Shown piece after piece: positions 53,401-62,400 of a DNA stretch of 64,000 nucleotides; within the stretch, counting starts at the first letter, position 1; every line of letters begins with the position of its first letter. The stretch comes from Tanypteryx hageni (taxonomy: Eukaryota > Arthropoda > Insecta > Odonata > Petaluridae), in contig CM054116.1 of assembly GCA_028673005.1 (NCBI GenBank), positions 72,987,315-73,051,314 on the forward strand, in the 5' to 3' direction. The position numbers and the translations under genes are program-made. The notes beneath the pieces are model-generated. The model made no database searches and had not been told where the DNA came from. It was given only the letters and a program-made list of their open reading frames with translations.

Positions 53401-56400
53401 ATTAATGCTACATAAATGTAACTAAGCTAGCAAGTTACTAAATAAATGTTTAAATGCTAAAATAAAAATCATAACAATTATAATGTGGCACTCACAGAAT
53501 ACCACAACAAAATTAATACATTTTTAGGAAAAATTAAATGATGCCATTAATGCTTACTACCAATATATTTTATAGCCATAAATAATTTAAGTGCTATAAG
53601 ATACATGCGAAAAATATAGGAAACAAAAGTCAATAATAATATGAAAGAAACAACAATTTTGACAAAACAACCACAACATCATACTCAACATATGCGTTGC
53701 TAATAATTCTAATTATAGTAGGTATATGGGGTTTAACAAAAACAAGCCATTATTTTTTAATCATTTTGTTATGCTAGTAAGCAATATTCAACAAAAGCAT
53801 GTGCCAACTTCCTATTACTGAAGTTCAAGTATATTTAAATCAACAACAATATATTTTTGACAAAATAAGTTTTAAATGGTATATTCAAAGCTGAAAACTA
53901 AAATTCTAAAAGTTATGACCTCATCGCAATTCCTATAATTAACATAACCTTCTCTCAAATCATTTTACTTAAAACTTAAATTTGAATAAATAATATGGAG
54001 GTAATTACAGAGAATATTTCAATGTCAAGTAAGATTTCCCATAATTTTTCTCTCTGCATAGGCATGAAGAATCATGTGCTCCACAAACTAAATATATCTG
54101 ACAAATTTCAGTAAGTAAAAGGCAGAAGAAATTTAGGCATAAATCTACTTTGTTAAAGCCAAAAGCAGAAAAGTATTAAAATAGTGCCATGTCAATGTTG
54201 CAAAGACAGCTGTGTTTGGCAGAGGGTAATCATAAACAATAAAGTGGCTCTGTGAGGCAGGAACCGAAACATGCATAGCCTGGTTCCGATTTTAATTACT
54301 GTATTTTTCGGGCTATAAGTTGCACTCTGATTTTTTAAAAGATTTTCAGGAAAAGTATTTTGGCTCACCAAAGCATTTAGAAAGGGTCATGTCGTGTAGC
54401 CGTGATTAAGTCCATTTCTGGCAACATTTAAATATTATGATGTGATAACAGTTAAATATAATGTTTTACAGAAACTAAATTCGTAAAAGTAAATAAGGAT
54501 AAACAAAAACATAAATAATTGCTTTGAAACTTGTATAGCTAAATGTGCCGTGTGTACTCAGCAGTCCTATTAATTAGGCTGTTGGAGTGCACCACATACA
54601 TTGTATGTATAGACATCCCTTAACCTCTTGACTGCGGGAAGCAAGAGACCAGAAGTGCATTCCAGTTGGGGAGTCAGGACTGAAATGTATCTTTTTTATA
54701 TTACCTCTTACCATATATTTCTTTTTTAATATATAAAGGAATTTGTTCATATTTGCAATTATGTATTAAAATTTCGTAAAGTAACTAATTGTTTTAAGAA
54801 ATAATTCGTTAATAACAATTTATTATTAACATATTGTTATTAACAATTAAAATAAATGTCAAAATATTTTTAATCAAAACTTCTCAAATTTTCTAGTAGA
54901 ATAAATTAAAAATAATTATGAATTTGTTTTTACGATAAGCAATATATAACAATCAAAGGAGTGATGCAGCAGTAAAAGTTGGATTTAGCATAAAGTTTCT
55001 ACTTCTACTAATTATAATTATATGCTTGCATACAGACAGTCTAGGTTTCCCCCAAAGAATTTAATCAATTTACAATAATGTATTAAGAATTCGTCAATTC
55101 ACAATTTGTTAAACAATTAAATTTTTAATGCTTTTTGAGCCAAAGTTTTTCTTAACGTTTTCAGACTAATCAATTACAAAGCAGTAGTCCATACGCTATT
55201 TGATATTGAGGAAAAATAGAGAAGATGAAAAAAGCTGATCTCATAAATAATGTTTCTGCAAGGGGTAGTGGAAAATATTTATTAGCCCTGGTAAACCAAA
55301 TGTGCCAAAGAAGTAAAATCGGTAAAAACATCAGATGTGTCAAAGAAGAAGTATGGGTAAAAATTCCTGGGGTCTGAGTTCGCATGTTTGTGCGAAAAAT
55401 TTTATTGCACGTCGTAAGAATTGCAGACTGGGCGGTGCATATATGCAACCCCACACAACATGTACAGGGTTTCACGGCGAATGTTCTAAATCTCAGAAAA
55501 TTTGGCCTAAACGCCATCTGTTTGCATGAATGTGAACCTAAAGGACCAAGGAATACGAGAGAAAGCTCAGGACAAAATAGCTTGTCCATAGAGAAAGATG
55601 AAGAAAACCTTGATGATGAAAATAACCGTCACGCCCAAATGGTGCCCACTTTGCTCATGACGAGTATGATCTTCATGCCCAGTCAAGTGGTTAATAATAG
55701 CACTTCCTTAAATTTAAGTGCAAGATGAATTTTAATTCCTAATAAATGGAATGCATATGCAATAATGATATGCTCAACTAATCCTTTTTTTTCTGCAACT
55801 CCTTTTTCCTTGTACATAACCATATTGATCGATACAGCAATACCTACCCAACTTCCTCTGTTTTACTAACCATTTTTCACTTACTCCTCTAGTTGTGGCC
55901 ATTTAGGGCCAAGCTTACGAAGATTGTTTCTCTTATTCCATCAGCTTCATTTTTTCCTCGTTTTCTCCATTCACGGATCATTTTTTCTATGGGACATGTA
56001 TTTAAATTATGTCCTGCTACTTGGTTTCCATGCATTTTTGCATCCTGAATCACCTGAAGCTTATAGGTAATAGTGTAGACATATCTTTTTACTCTAGTAG
56101 CCATTGTGATCTCAATGCACGAACGTGATTTATCCTAGCTATTTATAAAATTTTTATGACATCTATCAGAATTCTAATGTTCAGTGGTATTAATCGTGCT
56201 AGTCAAAGGGCTCATTAGGAACTAAAACATTGCTACTAACAACGCAAATGCTACGAAATTGTAATCACTGTTAGCAGACATGTAATTAAGTGCAATAATG
56301 AAAATGCATTGTCAGAATTCATGTTGCATAAGGCTTTACTGTAAATATTAACACTTTTTACTATTAATAATTAATAATGTATATTTTAATGATTTTGTGA

Positions 56401-59400
56401 CAAATTCCATTATGGGGGTCAGTGAGTTCCTGAGTGTCAATGCTGAATACAGTAGTAGTAATAATAATAATAATCTTACCCTTAGTCTATAAGACGTAGG
56501 TTGATTTTGAGTTTACACATTATAAGGCATAACTTTCATGGCAAATCGGATAATGTTTATGTTTTTTGGTAAAAAGTTTTGTAATTTATACACAGATGAC
56601 AGAAATAAACTAATTTTTAGTGTAATTTAACATGCAGAATTTCTCAGAAACCAGGCTATGCTAACAATAGGACTGTAAATTATCAAATATTCTATAAAAT
56701 CAGGTGAAAAAATTAATATAATGTATTTAGTACAATCTATTTAGCACAAAATATTACAAATAATTTCTTAAAGAGTGAAGTAAACTTCATATCAGACTGT
56801 ACTGATATTAAGTTGCTTAAATTCATGGCTTGTTTCAGTAAAATAATTTCCAAGTAAATGTATTAAACCATGATTAATATTCTTTCCAGAAAGCATTTCA
56901 CAAAATAGTTTAAGCCATTAACTTGGAAACCCAATAGTTTTGTCCATTTATAAGAGTTGCAAGGCATTTATGCAAAACCCATGCCTAGGACATTTAATGC
57001 CTAACCATCCATCTACACTCTAGCACTAATTTCTCTATGATATTTCAGACACATATATAGTTTGTGAATAGTAAATTAAGTAATTACCTTATACAGAAAC
57101 TCACTCCAGAAAGCCTGTTAACATAAAATTTTTATTTTCAAATGTACAGAGAACAATTGAATCAATCTTTCGACCAGAAATTAGTCTCAACTTATTTAAA
57201 ATGCCAAAAAATGGTTAATTAGTTATTTTCTCAAATGTTTTACATGTAACACAGAATAATCACTTGAATTTATTTATTATTGATCTGTTTTGGATTTTAC
57301 TAAAAACCCATATTTTCAACTCTCTAAATTCTTTTTCAGCTTCATTTTTTTTGTGAATCAAGTTCATAAAAGCTAATTGAAGAGTAATATTGAACTGGTT
57401 TAACCTTTATCTGCCGAAACACTCAAGACAGCCTACAGTGATCCCATTTGACAAGAAGTATGGGGCTTCAGTATAGACCACCCTAAAGGAATAGCATCAT
57501 GGCAGGGCGAGGCAAGAATGCCAAAGGCTCGGGAGGGGAAGACTTCAGAAAAGCAGTAAACAAACCATTATCTAGATCTAGAAGAACATGGTTGACTCCA
57601 GATTTAAATCCTCATTTTGTTTAGATACATCAATGAACAACATCCCTAGATACAATTTTCACATTACAAATAACTAGGCTTGGTAGGATTTGATTTAAAA
57701 TGATAAATGCAGATAAGCATCGAATTCGTAAAAAATTTCAATTCGACGAAAATGAATAGCCATCGATAATTGTTGATTTTTCATCAATATGTTTTCTACA
57801 AAATTGTGCGTTATTATTTTTAAATTCTGTCACTCAAACAATACACTTTAGTACCAAACATTCAAAGCGGAAGAGAAAATCAGTATTTGTCATAGAGAGG
57901 GCCACACTTCATTCAGAAATTCCTACATTGCTTTTTAAGGTCTTTTATGCAATTGTCTTAACCATTTAACTGGGTCTTTAATTTTGCCCAGGTGCAGAGC
58001 TGGTGAAGACTTATTTCCCGATTTCAGGTGGGTCTTAAAATTATGGCAAAAAAAGGGAAATAACTTTTATTAGCTAATTTATTTTACAAATTTATACTAT
58101 ATTGTTTACAGAAAAGTTTAATTTTTTACTCAAAAATTACCATATTAAAAAAATCTTATAAGTCTGTGCTGGTGGTATACATTTTGAAGCAAGGTGCCGG
58201 ACAATCCCACTCCAAAATCAGGCCACCAATACTTTGATTCCTTTGGAGTTACTGTCTTGTAACACACTACACAGCTTTTGTTGGGCACTTTTTAGTAGTT
58301 TGGGGAATACTATCAGAAAAATGTCTTTTGGTGAGATGGGAAGGATTTTGAGGGTCTTCCATGAACTGGATTAGGAGTCTTTTCATATTTTTCTATAACT
58401 TTTCAGGTAGTGTTATTAGAAACTCCTTTCTGTTTAACTTTCCTCTATTTTTTCTATACACAGCAAATGCATTGAGTACTGCCATATCCAACAAATGACG
58501 AAAAATCTGTCTAGATTGCTGTTCAAAGCCCAACTGTCCTTTTTCTGTTCATAACTGCTTTTACATGTGTACCATTTACTGAGACCTAAGGGGAGAGGGA
58601 GCTATTACTTCCAGAGCCTTCTAGGATGAAAGGTGATTCTGAATGTAAACATATGTATGCGAAAAATTCTTAGAATTCCTGCTTTCACTTTCGCAGGGGA
58701 GAGAATAAGCAACCCCACAAAACATATGCAGAATTTACAATTGTACATATTTTCTCAACATAAGGAAGTATACCCCATCTATCACCCAGAAGCCAAACTC
58801 ATGATCATCATGCTGCTGTCCGAAGACAGGTTTCAGCTAAATCGCTGCCTCCATCTCTCTCTCTCCCTAGAAGCCTATAAATACTAAATTCCTGCTTTAT
58901 ATTCTCTAATATTTCTATTCTTTTTCTCCCTCTTCCTCTTCTTCCGCTAATTTTGCCCTCTAAGATCGTCCTTTGTTAACACTGTCTTCTCAATATGTGC
59001 CCTATCCAATTTGCTTTTCTTTTCCCGATTGTTTTTATTAGCATCCTTTCTTCTCCTACCATTTCTATTAAACTGTTAAAAATATACATTTGCAAATTTG
59101 CTAGAAAAAAGTTTGAAAAGCTAAATTTTCTTGGTACCATATTGTCCCAAATATAATGCATTGTTTTTTTCCAAAAACTGAAATTTTAAAAGTAGCCCCC
59201 GAGTTATATTCGAGTACTAGTGATTTTAAAAGGTCGTAAATCGTGTTTCGAAAAATCATCGCACATTCCACACATCTGTGTATGAGATACAAGATACTTG
59301 TTACACTGTAAACACATTAGGGGTACATTACACCGTACTTGAAAAGCATCAGAGGCATGACTAGATTGAGTTCAATCGGCGGCTGAACCCCTTGATAGTC

Positions 59401-62400
59401 ATTGAATTGAAGCTATAAGTGCATCAGTGTATTCTTTGTAACTACCATAGCGATTTTTTACCCATCCGTTATTTTAACAATGGGTGACAAAAAGGGTGTT
59501 GATCATGTTGAGAAAAAAGGTTCTTCCAAATCCCAGGTTAACACATGAAGTTATTACATGAATTTTAAAACAGTCATAGCTAAATCTGTGTTGTTAAAAT
59601 CCACCAGAAATGAGAAATCAAGGATAACTGTTATGCTTGCAGTCATGGCCGATGGGCAAAAGCTGACTCCCTACGTAATTTTAAATCATAAAAGGATGTC
59701 AAAGGAAAAGTTACCATCAGGTGTAATCTTCCATGTGCAGGAGTAGGGGTGGATGAACAAGGAACTTATGTTAGATTGGCTGAAGGTTGTTTTTAGTTTA
59801 GTTTTTTTCTTGAAAAACTTACCAAAAATCTTAGGTTCACGTTACATTCAAGGTTGCTATTCGGGACAATACAGCAAAAGAGTGTGTTGCACAATATAAA
59901 AGATTTTATTCGCTGGAGATTAGAGATAATATTAATTATGCAAAAACTAATAATTGATAATGGAATCAAAAGGATATCAGTTAGCAATATGCAAAATTAA
60001 GAAAAATTCAAGAGAAGATATAAGAAGTTATAAAAGTTTTCACGTTAAACAGTGCTTTGAACAGTTATGTCCTCAAAACAGCATTTAGCTGCAGACAGAT
60101 CAAAGATTCTTCTGCAAAAAATAAAATTTGAGTTCACATACCATGTTTTTAGATCCAACTGAGTCATTTCGGCTATGTGGCCTAAAACCAGGACCTGGCG
60201 GAAGATTCTTTTGAACACAACAATTCACTCCTGGACTGAAATGAAGTTCAACATGGAACCTAAAAAGCAAAGTTTCAGATTATTATTAAATTTTTCACAT
60301 ATAAGAATTACGTCTTCCTTAGTGGAAAAATAGATAAAAGCAGGATAATTCATAACACACCTTTCTTCTGAAGAGGGGTCTTTTGTAGGGTCTTCATATA
60401 GCATTACCACTATTTGAGACATATAATTCAGCTCTGAAACCATACTGACATACTCCATAGCTCGACGCCACTGCTCATCTTTCAGCTCCTAGATTAGTTA
60501 AATAAATAGGTGCTTATGAATATGTTATACTCGAATACTTTTTAGCATCTGTGCATCTGTATGTTGGTGCATTTGATTAAATTGAAATTGTGACAAAACG
60601 GTAAATGATAGAGAGCTAAACCTTGAGTGTAGATTTCTGTACTGCTGCCACTTGGTTTTCTTTAGATTTGAGTTTTTTAAAATTTATAAGGTCGGATAGG
60701 GGCCCATTTTTTTTAAAATATCTTTGAAGACAAAATGGATGAAAAGCTGAAGTTTTGCGCATACATTTCCACATTGATGCTACTTACAAATGAGGCTCTG
60801 GAGGCCGAATATGTGGCAGTATAACCACACAAAAATAAATTAAGATAAGCTAAATTTACACATATAACAGGTGATCAAATTCCAAATTCTCCACAGTTCA
60901 TCAATTAGGTCAACGGGAGAAATCTTCATAGCAAAATAAAACACAAAATATTACCAACTTTAATAACAGAAGAAAAAATGTGCTAATTTTATACATTTCA
61001 ATAGATAACATTCTACTTATGTGTATGATCCATGAATATGATATATTTTATTTCACATTTACCTTGTTTTTAATAAATAGTGAAAACATGATAGAATGAG
61101 TAAGGCATATAAAGAGAACTTCATTATAGCATGCGAAAACACTGTCACCATAAATTTCTCAATGTTACATATACGGAATTTAATTTTCAGATATTACGAG
61201 TGCTAATTAGAAAGAGTAAGAGTAATGCTGGCAATGTTAGCAGATGGCACAAAGTTACCACTGTATGATATTTTAAAAATTGGTATTAAAAAGTTTTTTC
61301 CTGAAGAAATGTTTTTTATTGCGGTCGTCTTAAATTAGAAATCATCTTCCTTTCGCATTCATACAGTATATTGTACATATAAAATAGAAAAAAACTAAAA
61401 TTCAGAGAATAGGCATTAAAAGGTAAAAAAAATTCTATATGTCTGTGTAGCAACTTTTAAAACATTAAAGCAGAAGATGAAATTTTTGCAAAACTGTGAA
61501 AAATGAATCATCTTAATTCAAAGTGCTAAAACAAACAAGTTGACTTGTAACATACTCCCATTTTTACTTCAATGATACAATTGGCAATAGGATTAGACAA
61601 AACACACAGATTAGTAAATACCATTCTATTTATAAGTTTCTAATATGGCAATGCGGTAAAAACTATTATAATAATTGGTAATTTTAAAAATAATTTATAC
61701 GCAAGACCCTAATTTTGGCTTATGCATTTTTATAATTAACAAGAAGGAAAAGCATAGTCCATAAATTCAATACACAGAGATTTCAAAGGCATTCTTTATA
61801 AGAAATGCGCATGAAACAGTATCAAAAGTTCGGCCAGTTCTTGAATTTTTCTCTGAAACTATATATCGTAATTGTATGGTCTCACAGACTTTTTTATAAA
61901 TGTCCTCTTTCGAATAAATTTTTTAATTTAAACCTCATAGATTGCTTAAGACCTTGGGAGAGAAAAATATGGTTTTGTAATGGTTATTTGCCAATAGAAT
62001 CATTGTATCAAATGATATAAACAAAATATGTGATGTTATGCTCGGGAATTTCTCAAATTTTTATCTTCGAAACTATAAGTCATAATTACAGTAAATACCC
62101 GCATATAATGCGCACCCTCGTATAACGCGCAGGGGGGTTTTCAGCCTCGTAATCTATGATTTTTCTATATACCCGCATATAGCACGAAAAGATTTTTTTT
62201 AGCGTTACCGTTCAAGAATAAAGTAGATTATGTACCCTCGCATAATACGCATCCTAATTTTTAACTCAAATATTTCAACAAAAAAAAGTGCGCATTATAC
62301 GCGGGTATTTGCGGTATGTGATCTCATGGACTTTTTTATGGCCAATGTTGTCCTCGGAATAAATTTTTTAATTGATAACTTACATATCATATAAGAGCTG

